DNA of 64,000 nt, from contig NW_024045138.1 of the NCBI RefSeq assembly GCF_012273895.1, forward strand, positions 62,001 through 126,000, written 5' to 3'. The DNA comes from Zerene cesonia. Taxonomy: Eukaryota; Arthropoda; Insecta; Lepidoptera; Pieridae. The translations under genes and the position numbers were made by a program. The notes under the pieces were generated by a model. The model worked only from the letters and a program-made list of their open reading frames with translations, did no database searches and was not told where the DNA came from. Shown in pieces: positions 46,552 through 59,340 of the stretch. Numbering within the stretch: the stretch's first letter is position 1; each line of letters begins with the position of its first letter.

Positions 46552-46818
46552 TAATACTAAAGTAATGTTGTTTAATTTTTGAATTATTAGAGTCTAATGA
46601 GGTGAATTAAAAATATGTGTATCCACTCGTATATCATAGACCATCCCCAATAGATTGAGAGGAGAGAGTTAGGGCTTCAAAAGTTGTGTAAATTAAAAAA
46701 CATTTTTTATTGTTAGAAAATCTCTGATTCAATGCTAATTCGATTTGAAAGATATGTTTTAAGAATTTTAAGAATATCACTTTTTAAATTATGAGCGAGG
46801 ATTTTAAGACATAACGAA

Positions 46819-47006
46819 TCCTACTAATATTATAAATGCGAAAGTTTGTAAGGATGTGTGTGTGTTTGTTGCTCTTTCACGCAAAAACTACTGAACCGAT
46901 TGCAATTAAATTTGGTACGTAGACAGCTGGATAACTGGAATAACATATATGTAACTTTTTATCCCGATATTCCTACGGGATACGAACTTACCTAAATAAA
47001 CTAGCG
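46819..47006 (-). repeat. Family A element, 5' end damaged
   Basis: The 3' part is well preserved. The GC-rich 5' end is replaced by AAATAAACTAGCGC. It lies just downstream of the 82-residue gene. Confidence 0.75.
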
Positions 47007-47790
47007 CTCTAAGTGAATTAAGGTATAAATAATTATAAGAAAATTACGCTAATAAAAAGGTCTCAAGCGAAATTAATTGTTTCAAATAAGTAGTTTACTT
47101 ATGTTACACACCATTTTTATGGTATTGAGGGTAAAACGAGCTGGCGCATTGCCCGATGTAAGGTAAGCACTATAGACGTCCGCTTACGTCCTTTAGTCCC
47201 CAAGTCCCTAGGGCCCCAAGTCTGCTACTTCTTCTCTTTGTTAAGAGCTTCACACAAGAGACTGCGCCAATGTCCAGTGTAAGTGGGAGAAAACTGAGTC
47301 TGCTAACTGAAAAATGCTTCAATTGTATCTCAATTGGTTCACGTCAGAATGCTCTGTTAGATTCGGTAGTCTGCTTAATATTTAATAGTAACCAGCAGCT
47401 TCATGTACGGTAATTCGATCCATAAGAACCTTCCTTATGCTACCTAAAATGTTTAGAAGAAATAAGTCATTATGTCTTAAATGTTTTTTTTTCTTTTACG
47501 TTTAAAATTTTCACGCAATTTACATAGATAAGGCTGATAGATTCTTGCTGTAGTTTCCATTTTGTATACAAACGCAACATAGGTATATGTTACAGCTATA
47601 AATAGGCATAAAGTTGTGTTGCCTAGGTTAGCTGAAAGCTGTCCCATGCTCAATTATGGAACCGAACAAGTTTCACTAGTTTCATTCGTAAATTATTTGC
47701 TCCGAGGCGTTTTGCGGTGGAGCGACCACTCCTCTATCAATTGGGACCAGACTTTACTGTTTTGGGGGAATTTCCCAATATCCTGTACTA

Positions 47791-47972
47791 CTAATATTAT
47801 AAATGCGAATGTATGAGGATAGATTGATGTGTGTTTGTTACTCTATCACAGTAATACCACTGAACGGCTTTTGATGATGCTTAGCAGTGATATAGTTTAT
47901 GTAATAGAATAGAGCTATAGAAATAATTGCCATGGCCCGCGGGTACGTCCGCTGGTGAAATCGCGCTAGCTG
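47791..47972 (-). repeat. Diverged family A relative
   Basis: It shares the ACTAATATTATAAATGCGAA end and the KTTTGTTACTCT-type middle, but the centre is unlike the main family; the 5' end reads GGTGAAATCGCGCTAGC on the plus strand. Probably an older subfamily. Confidence 0.5.
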
Positions 47973-48401
47973 GTCCGGCAACATTGTTCTGCCTCATAAG
48001 GTAAGTAATTAATTCTTATTATCTAGGGGTAAACGATCTTCGACTTGCCAAAATCTACATTATAAAATTTCATAAAAAACAGCCAAGCCGTTTCCAACGA
48101 GTACGATAACCAACATTTTGACACAAGAATTTTATACACATAGAAAAAGGAAATATATAGAATTTTATAATTTTTCTCTCAATGTAATAACTGCATAGAT
48201 TTCGAAAACTAACACTCAAAGTAAGTTATATCGTTAGCAAGAAAGGTTTTTTTACTTTTATTTTTATTATACATTGTACCACATAAGCTGCTTATTACGA
48301 CTAGTGATATTTCTTCTATAAATGGTGATTTTCTTTTATATTTAAATCGTAGATGGAACCGAAGAACCAAAAGAAGTGAAAGTCGAAGAAAAATGCTGTT
48401 T

Positions 48402-48715
48402 ATTTTGACGTGACAACGTCTTAAATTAGGTTGCGGCTCGGAGTCACTCATGAAAAAGTGTAACGCCCGGTAACGTTACGATGAGTCATCGAACTATGAT
48501 CGGTCCGCCGCGCGCGCAGCACTAGAGAATTAGGCGCATTGAATCGGCGCGTGCTTGTGTCTCTGTCTCTGTCTTTTTAGTAAACAAAATATATTTTCTA
48601 TAGTTAAAATTTGTGTAATTCTTATTTTCACTCAATTCCTTGTTCCTATTGTGCAATTTAATAATACTCATATCAATAAATATTCTACCGAGAAAAAGAC
48701 GTTGTCACGTAAAAT
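48402..48715. mobile_element. MITE with terminal inverted repeats ending ACGTGACAACGTCT
   Basis: The left end at 48402-48422 (ATTTTGACGTGACAACGTCT) is matched in inverted form at 48697-48715, with a single-base indel. The inside is GC-richer on the left (GGTAACGTTACGATGAGTCA, CCGCCGCGCGCGCAGC) and has no reading frame. About 314 bp, non-autonomous DNA transposon type. Confidence 0.75.
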
Positions 48716-48782
48716 CTTCGCCCGTAAAACCGACTTTACAGGCAACCATTTTTTTATTTTGCTTTTTAGTGGGTAAATGTTG

Positions 48783-48900
48783 AATAGATACCGACGGCCC
48801 CGGGGAAAGAGCCGTGGTTTATGTCGGATTCCTACCGACCAAAACCCCACTGTGTTCCGTCGAGCCACTTCAGTGTAAGGACCACGTGAACTGGCCGTAA
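48783..48900 (-). repeat. Family G repeat
   Basis: This is the second copy of the segment seen in the BTB-ZF intron, immediately right of the MITE at 48402-48715. It continues to about 48990 without a counterpart in the first copy. Confidence 0.55.
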
Positions 48901-49538
48901 TTCGTACGCGACCCCCTCGGCATTTACAGTGGATCTGCCTCTGCATATATCCATGTTGTCCACCGTCCATCAGCTTAACCACAAGCTCAGTTACTCACTA
49001 TTACATAAAAAAATAGTTATAAACAAATACGAGTCCCACAGAACGAAAAGTCATGGCGTCAATACGGTGAATATTTTGTGGATCGAAACGGAGGTGATAC
49101 AAACTTTACCTTAGGAATTACGTCACAGCGGCCAGTTATATTAAACTCGTACTTGTTATGACTACGTTCCGAACTGTGTTACACTTCATAATTATTGCAG
49201 TGGAAATTTTGTACAATCCCGTATTCACTTTCATGTAATAAATCGCTCGTCCACGGCATTTTGAGGTTAGGTTTGCGTTGTGGAAATTTATGCGTTATTT
49301 ACAGATGCGATGTTTTGTGCGAATTTTGGGTTTATTATATATTAATTATTTAAATGAAATATTGTTTTTGCTAGTTGCAGACTGCGGCGTCGCTCGCTTT
49401 ATGTTTCGACTCGATCGCTGTACTAGTTCTAGCTTGGATGATTGTAATAAATATATTTTAAAAATATAACGAACTATAATGACAGTATCAACTAAATTAT
49501 CTTGTTTGCAGAGAATACAATATTAGGAAGTTTTTTTT

Positions 49539-49625
49539 ATCCTGGTGATCCTAATCAGGAAAATAAGATAAACTCTTGAATATTGGATTATCACCAATTC
49601 TTTATAAGTGGACAAAGTTTGAATA
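49539..49625 (+). repeat. Family F repeat
   Basis: It reads CCTGGTGATCCTAATCAGG, then AATAAGATAAACTC and TATAAGTGGACAAAGTTTG. Confidence 0.6.
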
Positions 49626-50086
49626 AATGATGAATAAAACATAAATGCAATTGATTAATCTTTAAAAGTAAAACACTATGAAACAACGATTTTATTTTTT
49701 AACATTATAAACTGATAAATTTGTGTAAAACGTAACTTTTAATCTTTGTTTGTAGTTCATATATTTCAAACATTATACCTACAAGCAATTTAATATGCTA
49801 TTTAAAATAAATGCATTAAAATATGTTGCGTAGCACAATAAATAAAAACAATGTACCCCAATTTGGAATAATGGCGTAATAAATAAATAAAACTAACGAA
49901 AAAGACGCCATATATCTCCCTGAGTGACATGTCATTCGCGATATCTTTTCAAACACATGTCGCGTTTGTACGACGACTCTACGACTATTTTATCGTGTGC
50001 CACTAACTGTATGTAATACATAGGAATGCTTGCAATGTATGATATAATATAACGAAATAATATAATTTATTTCGTTAATTTTATAT

Positions 50087-50408
50087 TATGGGAGACGAGC
50101 ATGCTTCAGCACGAATTGGGCCAGCTTGAACCGGGGTAATACTACACACCTACAGAAAACCGGCCTGAAATAATAGCTTGCTATTGTGTTTCGTACGGTG
50201 AGTGGGGACTCACACAATAGCAAGCTAAAGGAATTAGGCCTCCGGCTCCCCCGAGCCTATTTCCTTCTCCTCGCCCTTCCCAGTCCATTCCTTCTTTTCA
50301 ATCATCAATCCCTTCCTTATCCCTTATCTCCTAAAAGCGGGCAGCGTATTCTATAAGGTCTGAGCCTCTGCGAATTTTCATGGGCGGTCCGCTATGACAT
50401 AAAAAAAA
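50087..50408 (+). mobile_element. Family C retroposon with poly-A tail
   Basis: It begins ATGGGAGACGAGCATGC and ends GCTATGACATAAAAAAAAT, confirming plus-strand orientation with a 3' A-tail. A pair of inverted segments (AATAGCTTGCTATTGTG and CACACAATAGCAAGCTA) lies inside. Confidence 0.75.
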
Positions 50409-50625
50409 TTATATTGACATTCAGCTTTATCAGTTTCTATCATTAAAGCGTGTTTATTTAACTATATTTAATTTTGTTTCAGCAGACGACACACCGTTTT
50501 ATTATTAAAACTTTATCGTATCGTTCAAACCGCTGTCCCAAATGCGATCTTATTCTAAAATATATTATAGATTAATAAAAACTTGTTTGCATCACTAACC
50601 TATACCAAGAAACTAATCAATACCA

Positions 50626-50912
50626 ATATGTAAAGCCGAATAGTTTGTTTGCTGGAACGCGTTAATCTCAGGAACTACTGGGCCGATATAATATATTAAC
50701 TTTGGTACAGATACAGTTTGGGTCCCCAAGGTCAAAGGACCTTTTAAACCTGGATATAGCACGGAAACGGGAAATATGCGAGGAACACCCCGGGAGTGTC
50801 TCTTTTTAAATACGCCTTTTAACCCTGGAATCACTACGGAATATCTCCTGAACTATGCGTTGAAAAGCCCTGGACTGTTTTTTTAATACGCGAGCCCAGG
50901 CTGGAGAGCTAG
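50626..50912 (-). repeat. Family B relative, long diverged copy
   Basis: It begins like the 46 kb copy (AAGCCGAATAGTTTGTTTG) and ends GAGAGCTAGTTA, with about 120 bp of unrelated sequence (TTTGGGTCCCCAAGG region) inside. Confidence 0.5.
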
Positions 50913-51147
50913 TTAATTAGTTATACATACGTAGAAGCAATTAAACTAATTAAACAAGTATACTATCACAGATGCATACACCCGCAGCTGTAAGCCCCTT
51001 ATCGTATTTGAAAGACTTAAGACTGTATTGTGAACGGTAAACAGATATAAGTCCTCTTAATGACAAACTAAAATTATGTAGCTCAAGAGTTTGTTTCTTT
51101 GAACGCTAATCTCGGGAATTGCTGAACCGATTCAAAGTAGTAAAGTA

Positions 51148-51310
51148 GAGTCGAGCACGCTTCGACACGAATTGGGCCAGCTCGCACCGGGGAAGCACCA
51201 CACCCCCCCATAAAATTCCTGCATTCCTGCTTTCTAGTCGTTAATCCTTTCCTTTTCCCTTACCCTTTATAGCGGGGAGTGCATTCGCAGAGGCACTATC
51301 TCTGCGAAAG
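51148..51310 (+). mobile_element. Family C retroposon, truncated
   Basis: It begins AGTCGAGCACGCTTCGACAC and includes GGCCAGCTCGCACCGGGG. About 100 bp of the central TAGCATGCTAC region is deleted. Confidence 0.65.
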
Positions 51311-51363
51311 TTTTTAGGAATGTTTGTTAAAAGGTACTGTACATAAATATCTTCACAATTATC

Positions 51364-51534
51364 TACACTAATATTATCAAGAGGAAACTTGTACTTTTGT
51401 ATGTTTATAATGTTTTTACGCAAAAACCACTGGGCCGCTTTTAAAAATTCTTACACCATTGGACAGCTGCAATTTTCACCGAGTGAAGTAGGCTATATAT
51501 GTACCACGGGCGAAGCCGGGACGAACAGCCAGTT
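51364..51534 (-). repeat. Family B element
   Basis: Antisense copy ending CCACGGGCGAAGCCGGGAC on the plus strand. Confidence 0.75.
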
Positions 51535-53104
51535 ACTTATAAATCTAGTATTTGTAGGCTTTAGTAAACTCAAACGCAAACATTTATTTATCCAATAAGA
51601 CTTCTTAAACAAGCACTTTTGAATCGTCATAACACAGTTTTAACATTTACCACCGGTTTACAGAGTTATCAGAAGATAATTTAAAGAATACGATAAACTA
51701 TAGTAACTATAAATTTTAAAGCAAATTTCGCAAGTTTTAATAGTGATTGCATGTTAAAGCACCGAAACAAAACAGTCGAAGCGAATTCGTTAGCGAACTC
51801 ACATCCATTCGACATTCGCTAGTTTTACATCTCAACTCATATATTAGAGCGAGATAGTCCGAACGAGTGTATAGGGTTGAAAAAGGACAGATGTCAGAAG
51901 TCATGTAGATGTGAAGATTAACTGCAGATACGTTCGAGTTAATTTAAGTTGTACTTGAGTGTACAGTCGTGATCGGAATTGTTTTCATTTTTCTTAACAA
52001 ATTTATTATTAATTAAATTTCTTCTAGACAAACTACGTATGGATATAACGATGAGAATGAGTTCTTTGGTTTAGAATTTAAATTATATTTACATCGCTTA
52101 TAAGGAGAGTGATTTCACTTTATTTGCATATCGATGCAAAGAAATTAGATTCAGAAATAAAACACTTCTAATTGAATTTAATGAGTATTCAATTCTAAAT
52201 GTAAACCGAACCAAAAAGTCTAACCGAAATCTAAATAAGTATAAGGAGCACTTTGAAAGGTTCGACTATCAGATTATTCGCCTGCAACCAAAAAGCCACA
52301 GAGAAACTCGGGAAAGGAAAGTTACATCTTTAAAATGTTTTGCAATAAATGTATAATTGCAGAAGGAAAAAAATGTAAAAACACATCTTCAATATTTTTA
52401 TATATTTTTTTCCTGCTTCTTTAAGGGTTGCTTGGTAGAGATCGCTACCTAGCGATGAGGCCGCCTTTTGCTAACATTTAACGTAATGTTCTTCTTACGT
52501 GTTTTTTTATAAGCTATAAAGAATTTAAGTTAATTTTATTTTTATTTCATCTTCAAATGCATATTTTGTCAATGTTTATTTCTGATTATCTATTTCGGGC
52601 TTAATTGAAAAATGGAAGTAGGTGACCAGTTTCAGATATTTCACAGGCAAATAACATTAGTTTCTTTCAATTCGGATGAGGACTTGGGTAACTTCAAAAA
52701 CTCTTATTTAATGCACGGAAATTTGCAGTGATATATATTTTATTTATGTTAGAAAATAACCTAATGGCAGTTACATAATTTGTTTATACAATTTTTATAG
52801 AGCGTGCATTACTGATAGCATCAACATTGTTCAAGACAATACTAAGAACAAAACATTGTATCACGTTACACACATTAATTAGTTATAACAATTTCCTCTT
52901 AGTTTGTTTCATGAGCGCTTCATCTTTGGGCACATCTTAGCTTATCAGCAAGCGAAATCGTGGTCAAGCGCTTTCCTATTGACCAATAAAAAGAATAAGT
53001 ATTTCTTTGAGGCATTTTATTATAGCAAGACAGTTTAATCGTGACCTGTATATAGGTAACTGCATAAACATTGTACCATAGAAGAGTTGAAATCTTTATC
53101 CTCT

Positions 53105-53400
53105 TATTACATGTTTACGTTCCGGCATGATTTATGCCAGCTCGCGGGGGTACAACACACCTAGATGATCGGCGTGAAATAGTAGCATGAGAATGCCATG
53201 TTTCGTTTGATGATTGGGGAGCAGGGGACCACCATTTCCTTACTCTACCCTGTCCTCCTCTTTATTCCTCTAGTCAATCCTTTCTTTATCCCTTTCCAAT
53301 TAAAATTGGCAATCCATTTATAGAGGCGTAAGGTCGGCAAACGACCTTTCAACTCTATGGTTCATGGGAGGTGGTGGCCCTTATTATCAGGTGAACCAAG
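53105..53400 (+). mobile_element. Family C retroposon, diverged
   Basis: It is recognised by TTCCGGCATGATTTATGCC, AAATAGTAGCATGAGAATG and the hairpin segment GAGGCGTAAGGTCGGC near 53325. Confidence 0.65.
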
Positions 53401-54262
53401 GTTCCAAAAAAACAATTAGTTGCATCTTTTGAAAATATCCTTTGCTTAATTTCATAAATGCTTAATCGAACCTAAGACGATCTATGTAATCTAACCCCTA
53501 AACTAAAATAGATCTAGTAAAACTTTAAAACATAAAACTGGAGTTAAAGAATAAATTTCATCCAACTTCATCTGTGAGGAATTCCCACAACGTAAATAAT
53601 AGAGGGAGCGAAAAATCAGTCTGATTTCTGAAATGATCACTGAATGCAAGAACTCAAATATTTTACTAAAATTGTTAGAATCTTCGGGATAGCAGATATA
53701 TAATACGGAGGGATGGAAATTTCACAATCAGAGGAGTTACTTCTGAATGTCCTGACTCCATTTAGCAGATTGAAATTATTTGAAAGTTCAGTAAGTTGGT
53801 GCCTTTGAGGCGCACTTAGTAATTTAAAATGTCTAGAATCTAGATGGTACCGAAGGATGGAATACTTGTTGTTAAGTGGGATGGATTCTGTTAAACGGAA
53901 AGTAAATATATTTGTTTGTATAAATTAAATTTATAAAAAAGTGAATCTATATATTTTTTACTTATTCAATATTATTTATAAAAAAAGGGGGAGCTTTGGG
54001 TTTGTTGCATAACCTTGTACTGGGTGAACCGATTTTGATGATGGTGCCTTTTAAATTTGATTTGATTCAGACGATTTATTATTTTAAAAATTGTGACTGT
54101 TTTTTTTATTATTTTGTTTTATATTTCGGTTCTATCATTATATTTATATAAGCTCAGAGTTTACTCAAACACCTACGATTTATTTAAAAACCTCATTCAA
54201 TGTTAATTTAAAATTTTGAAACATATTTATTTTTTATGTTTGATTTACGCGAGTATTATACA

Positions 54263-54413
54263 TTAAGAAATTAAATAATTTGTAACGGATTTTAAACACT
54301 ATTAATTCATTATATACAAAGAGTCTGCGTCTCTACGTGACTACGCTTGGGTTAAATAATGTAATGAATAAATAGCGTTTAAAATCAGTTAAAAAAGTTT
54401 TACATTTCTAAAC
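54263..54413. mobile_element. Family E foldback MITE, diverged copy
   Basis: The arms are recognisable (AACGGATTTTAAACACT, AGCGTTTAAAATCAGTTAA). The core has lost the GACGTTTCG motif and instead reads GAGTCTGCGTCTCTACGTG. Confidence 0.7.
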
Positions 54414-54733
54414 TAATTTTTATTTACATCTTATTGGCTTCTGCACTCGAGTGTACTATCAAGGGGTAATGTTTCTCCATGTATACATAGTCTCTCACGT
54501 AGGCTAATTACCCTTTAGAATTATCACCTTACATCTTAACGGCTGTTGGTAGAGGGAAATACTGATAGCCATATATGTATATCGGAAAAGGGGTTAAAAG
54601 TTACTGTAAAGATTACTTCTTTTTACCCGACTTTCAAAAACAAAAAGTAGGGTTTGTATGTTCGTCGGTACGTGTTTTTTGTGTATGTTACTTGATATTT
54701 TCGGTAATTGTGAACCGACATTTTTATGTGAGT

Positions 54734-54940
54734 ACTAGCTACGCCCCGCGGTTTCACCCGCGTGAGTCCGTAAGGTCGTCCCTTAGGAATATCGGGATAA
54801 AAAGTTGCCTATATGTTATTCCAGTTGTCCAGCTGTCTACGTACCAAATTTCATTGCAATCGGTTAAGTAGTTTTTGCGTGAAAGAGCAACAAACACACA
54901 CATATCCTTACAAACTTTCGCATTTATAATATTAGTAGGA
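54734..54940 (+). repeat. Family A element
   Basis: Full-length copy with intact ends in the gene-poor right-hand region. Confidence 0.85.
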
Positions 54941-55585
54941 TTAAAGATGTCCGGTAAAGGAAAACTTTTTTGATTTTTGAGAGTTTAAAAGCGTATTTTT
55001 ATAGTTTATTAACTATTTATTATTGTATGTTACTACGATTAGTACTTCTGTCCCGTGGTTTCACGCGACGAAGCATGGGAAAACCTTTCTGAAACTGAAA
55101 TAAAATGGCATATTGAAAGCTGTATTAGAACTTTCATTCCAAATTTTATCTAAATAAATGTTTTAGCTGTGATATGAAAGCGTTGACAGACGGACGGGCT
55201 TTCACATTTATAATATTAGTATGGACGAATTGCCCTATTTCCATATAAAGGCCACAAAAAGCTCTAGTTAAGTTAGTCTTACGTACGTTGGCAAGTAAAT
55301 GAGGTTTGTGAGATAAATGATTATATTTCCGCCGGCGCGTACGCTCGTATGCACTTCACATTATTTCATTATAAATATTCCTTATACAAAATTGCATCAC
55401 TTATTTCACCTTTTTTTACTTACTCACCTTTTGTTCGCGCTTGGTACATAATTAAGCCAGTATCATTCAGTAAAGTTGCATCTTTCTAAAGAAAGAATTT
55501 GTGAAATCGGTGCAGTGGTTTATGCGTTACATTTTTTTTTATTCTTTAAAAATGTCTCATTTACAACACACAGTCTCATTTACGC

Positions 55586-55801
55586 ACTAGCTGCGCCCCG
55601 CGGTTTCACCCGCGTAAGTCCGTATCCCGTAGGAATATCGGAATAAAAAATTAATATAAAAAGTTGCCTATATGTTATAGCAGTTGTCCAGCTGTCTACG
55701 TACCAAATTTCAATGGAATCGGTATAGTAGTTTTTGCGTGAAAGAGCAACAAACACACGCACACATCCTTACAAACTTTCGCATTTATAATATTAGTAGG
55801 A
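55586..55801 (+). repeat. Family A element
   Basis: Full-length copy 650 bp from the previous one and in the same orientation, with a short internal duplication around AAAAATTAATATAAAAAG. Confidence 0.85.
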
Positions 55802-56335
55802 TTGGCTATTACAACGAAAAATTAAATACAACAGTTTCATATCAGCTTCGTTTAAAAGCATTGAAAGTTCAGAAAATTTAATTTAAGAATCTCTTCTAAG
55901 TTGAAATAAGTTTAGAAAATATACTATTTGGGTCTGCAGTCATTATTTTATCAAATTTGGGCGATATGAAAACACTGTTTATCAGGATTACCTTGGGACA
56001 AGACGAATTTCAGTGGAATCCGATAAGGGTAAACACTGGTATCGAAATCGTGGCTTATCTCTTATCAGTGAAACGCACAAAGCCTGCAAATTAACTAGCG
56101 ATCAACCGCGTCTTTGCCTATCTGACGAATTTTAAGTTCGATGCAAATTTCTAGTTTTGTGTTTGGAATAAAATCTTACTCTCAGCGTTGTTTAAAGACG
56201 TCGTTTTATGTTTCGGTGGTGCTTATTATTGCTTAGTCTTATTGAAATTTCGTTTATCCTTTACGTTAATTTTCGTGTTTACAACATGTATCCTACTAAT
56301 CCTATCCTATCCTATCCTATTAATCGTATCCTACC

Positions 56336-56513
56336 CTACTAATATTATAAATGCGAAAGTTTGTGAGGATGGATGTATGTGTATGTATGTTTGTTACTCA
56401 TTCACGCAAAAACTGCAGAACCTATTACAATGAATAACACATAGGCAACTTTTTATCCCGATATTCCTACGGGATACGGACTTATGCAGGTGAAACTGCA
56501 GGGCGTAGCTAGT
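56336..56513 (-). repeat. Family A element with an adjacent CCTAT microsatellite
   Basis: Antisense copy with a deletion in the middle. Beside its tail, 56291-56335 carries repeats of CCTAT/CCTACTAAT, which look like expansion of the element's own tail motif. Confidence 0.8.
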
Positions 56514-57280
56514 ATATTATATATCCCGCTGTGTGTCTGTCTGCCCGTTGTTCACAACAATTAATTTTAATTGTGTTTTTAGATATTAAGCTTGAAATCA
56601 AATGATGGCGACATAAAATAAATGAGTTCGCTCAGTACGTCAAAATGGAAAAGTTTTAAGTCTGCACGTGGTCAGATTATGGCTCGTAGAAAATATTTCC
56701 TTTTATTTGTCATTATTTCTCCGTTGGAAACGTAGCGAAATAATTTTAGCGGATCAACTTCGTGTAGACATGTTTTTATTTGGTGGGCTTGAATGATTTT
56801 GAAATGCGAGCGCATTTATGTTTACCTAAATTATATTTAGACTAAAAAAAGACATGATGATCGACCTATCTACGAGTAAAGAAAGAAAGAAAATACATTT
56901 ATTTATATAAGGTAAAGTTAATAAAAAATAATCCTATTTACAAAACATTAAATAAACCCCATATAAACGGGAGATCCACTCAGTGTATAAGAGTCTAAGC
57001 CCATTAAAGGAACTTAGACTCTCCACTGATTTTCAGTGGATACCACAATGAACCCTTGACAGAGGCAGCGTACATCTAAAAGTAAGAAGCAGTAGGTATA
57101 CTGTGATGAACCAAATTTCAATGGGATCACACAAGGGGCTTCAAAGGCCAGCTTTCATAACACTATCCTCCTATTTTTGAAATCGGTACAGAGTACTTTA
57201 TTATTGTGAATTGATGTGAGTGTTACCCATTGATAGATATTTCATGAGATATTTAAGTTGTTGTTATACCGCTGAATGAT

Positions 57281-57460
57281 ATATTTTTTTATGTCATAGT
57301 GGGCAACTGAGCTGGAGGTTCGCCTGATGATAAAAGTTCACCACCGCCCATGAATATTTTCAGAGGCTCAGTTCTCTGAGGATGCGCTGCCCGCTTTGAA
57401 GGGATAAGGAAAGGATTGATGACTGGAAAGAAGGAATGGACTGGGGAGGGCTAGGAGAAG
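57281..57460 (-). mobile_element. Family C retroposon, truncated
   Basis: The plus strand begins TTTTTTTATGTCATAGTGGGC, the complement of the family's poly-A end, and breaks off after GGACTGGGGAGGGCTAGG. Confidence 0.65.
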
Positions 57461-57938
57461 GAAATAGTACTATAGTATGCTATTAATATATTGATTACAC
57501 TTTGAAGATACTAAAGTAAGAAGGTAAGTAAGAAAGTCTCAGTTGCATAAAAAAATGTTTATTTTGCATGTTTTCATAGAACCAGATCATCTGGCCTATA
57601 CCACAGATAACATAATACTGTAATATCTATATATTGTTCTATATCATCAGTCGATAAGGACACACACGAATACTACAAATATTTGTACACAAAAAACTAC
57701 AGATAATATAAATAATGCTATACTACAACAAAAGTTAATATTGCAAAACTTTCGATTGCAGCGATTGCTTTAAGATATATATAATACGATTTCAAGGCGA
57801 TTTGATATCAAAATATCCGCAAAATCTCTATTGCCATAAACTGTAAACTTAACATTATTACCAAAACTTACTGCCTGCGGTAAACAAACAGCCATTGTTC
57901 TCTAATTTCATACGTACGTAATGTCCAATTGAGAAGCG

Positions 57939-58089
57939 ACTAGCGCTCTAGCTTCGCCCGTGGTAGATCCATAATCTAAGTCGATTAGTAAGTGGTATTT
58001 CACCATTTGAATTTGAAGCTGGTCCAGTAGATTTTGAGTGAAAACAAATAAATATACAAAAACACAAATAGTTATTATATAATACTTTA
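57939..58089 (+). repeat. Family B element
   Basis: It opens ACTAGCGCTCTAGCTTCGCC. A second family B copy follows after 12 bp. Confidence 0.7.
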
Positions 58090-58101
58090 AGACTATCCTT
58101 G

Positions 58102-58266
58102 ACTAGCGGTCCACCCCGGTTTCGCCCATGTAACATGTATAGCCTATAGCTTCCTCAATATATCGGCTATCTAACTCTGAAAGATATTTTCAAATCGGAC
58201 TAGCAGTTCCTAAGATTAGTGCGTTCAAACAAAAAAACAAACTCTTCAGCTTTATAATCTTAGTAT
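58102..58266 (+). repeat. Family B element, tandem neighbour of the previous copy
   Basis: It opens ACTAGCGGTCCACCCCGG and ends CAGCTTTATAATCTTAGT. Two copies in the same orientation 12 bp apart suggest insertion of one next to the tail of the other. Confidence 0.75.
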
Positions 58267-58397
58267 AGATTGATTTAGAGGAAAAAAGGTGAGGTTTGTA
58301 AAAAAAATAGAAGCCATTCTTTATTGTAAATCAATACAATTCTCTTATTTGCAAGAGCGTGTTAAAAATGCATGCTCTTTGATGCATAGAAAAGTAT

Positions 58398-58480
58398 TTA
58401 ATCCCGGCGATCCTATTCGGGATAATAAGATAAGCTCATAAAATTATTAATGTCACCTTGATAAGTGTACAGCGTTATAT
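58398..58480 (+). repeat. Family F repeat
   Basis: It reads CCCGGCGATCCTATTCGGG, then AATAAGATAAGCTCATAAAA and CCTTGATAAGTG. An inverted remnant lies at 36380-36425. Confidence 0.6.
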
Positions 58481-58989
58481 TTATCATAGAATCGTCAGAA
58501 TTAAGTAAATTGCTATCCTAAAAAATTATACGTCTATTTATTATAGATTCTATCATACGTATTTATTTGGTACTGAACTTGACCTGAAGTTACCGAATAC
58601 GTTACAATAAACTTAAAGGTATGGGAAGAAACAAATAATTTTACTTAATAGATACTAGAGAGCTGTTTCTGTCAATTAATTATAATTGTAAATAAAACCG
58701 CTACATCCCCAGGATAGGGCCACAAAATCATATTGTCAACTCAGCCTTATACCAGCGTCTCGCTCGAGGAAAAACTTCTAACGGAATCCGGTGAAATTTT
58801 AGAAAATTCCTGTAGGACCCGGCAACTGGGAGTTTATTTTCCAAACTGTAATTGATGCGTTGGAAAGTCATACAAAACGCTTGCGAACAATATCAATCGT
58901 TATAGACAGGTCTATTTAACGTATTTGTGAATATTGGGGGAGTTTCTTGCTGGTTATTCTGCGTTTATCATACCATGGTTTCTTTAAAT

Positions 58990-59340
58990 TATGACGATTT
59001 AATAGCGTCTCTATAATGCGTACTTATGCTTTAAAGCGCTAACCTGTCGCTCCGTTATGACGCTGATTTGTGTTGTATCTGACGAAGCCATAAGGATGAT
59101 AGCGTCTAAATGGCTTCATCAGAAAGAACTCGTGTTTAGCGTGCGTCAGAACGCTAACCTGACGCCGCGCTATGATATGCCTAATTGTGTTGAACTACGT
59201 GTTAACAGTGTAGTTTTGTGTCTGACGCTCGCTTAGTATGATCTGACAAAACTATAAAGCTGTTAGCGCGTAGTACAGCATAACTCGACGTTATAGCGTG
59301 GCATCCTGACGCGCCTAAGTACGCGGTCTTTTTGACAAAG
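58990..59340. repeat. Mosaic of degenerate direct and inverted repeats rich in TGACGC and AGCG
   Basis: CTGTCGCTCCGTTATGACG (59045), CTGACGCCGCGCTATGATA (59159), CTGACGCTCGCTTAGTATG (59222) and CTGACGCGCCTAAGTACG (59307) are variants of one motif. CGCTAACCTG precedes the first two. Inverted pairs include 59079-59122 (CTGACGAAGCCAT with ATGGCTTCATCAG). It is more GC-rich than its flanks and has no reading frame. Confidence 0.6.

Noticed and set aside
50613..50834. 73-codon minus-strand frame
   Set aside because: Lies wholly inside a dispersed repeat.
54575..54871. 98-codon plus-strand frame
   Set aside because: Its second half is a family A repeat; similar translated tails occur at 21014-21223 and 55684-55881.
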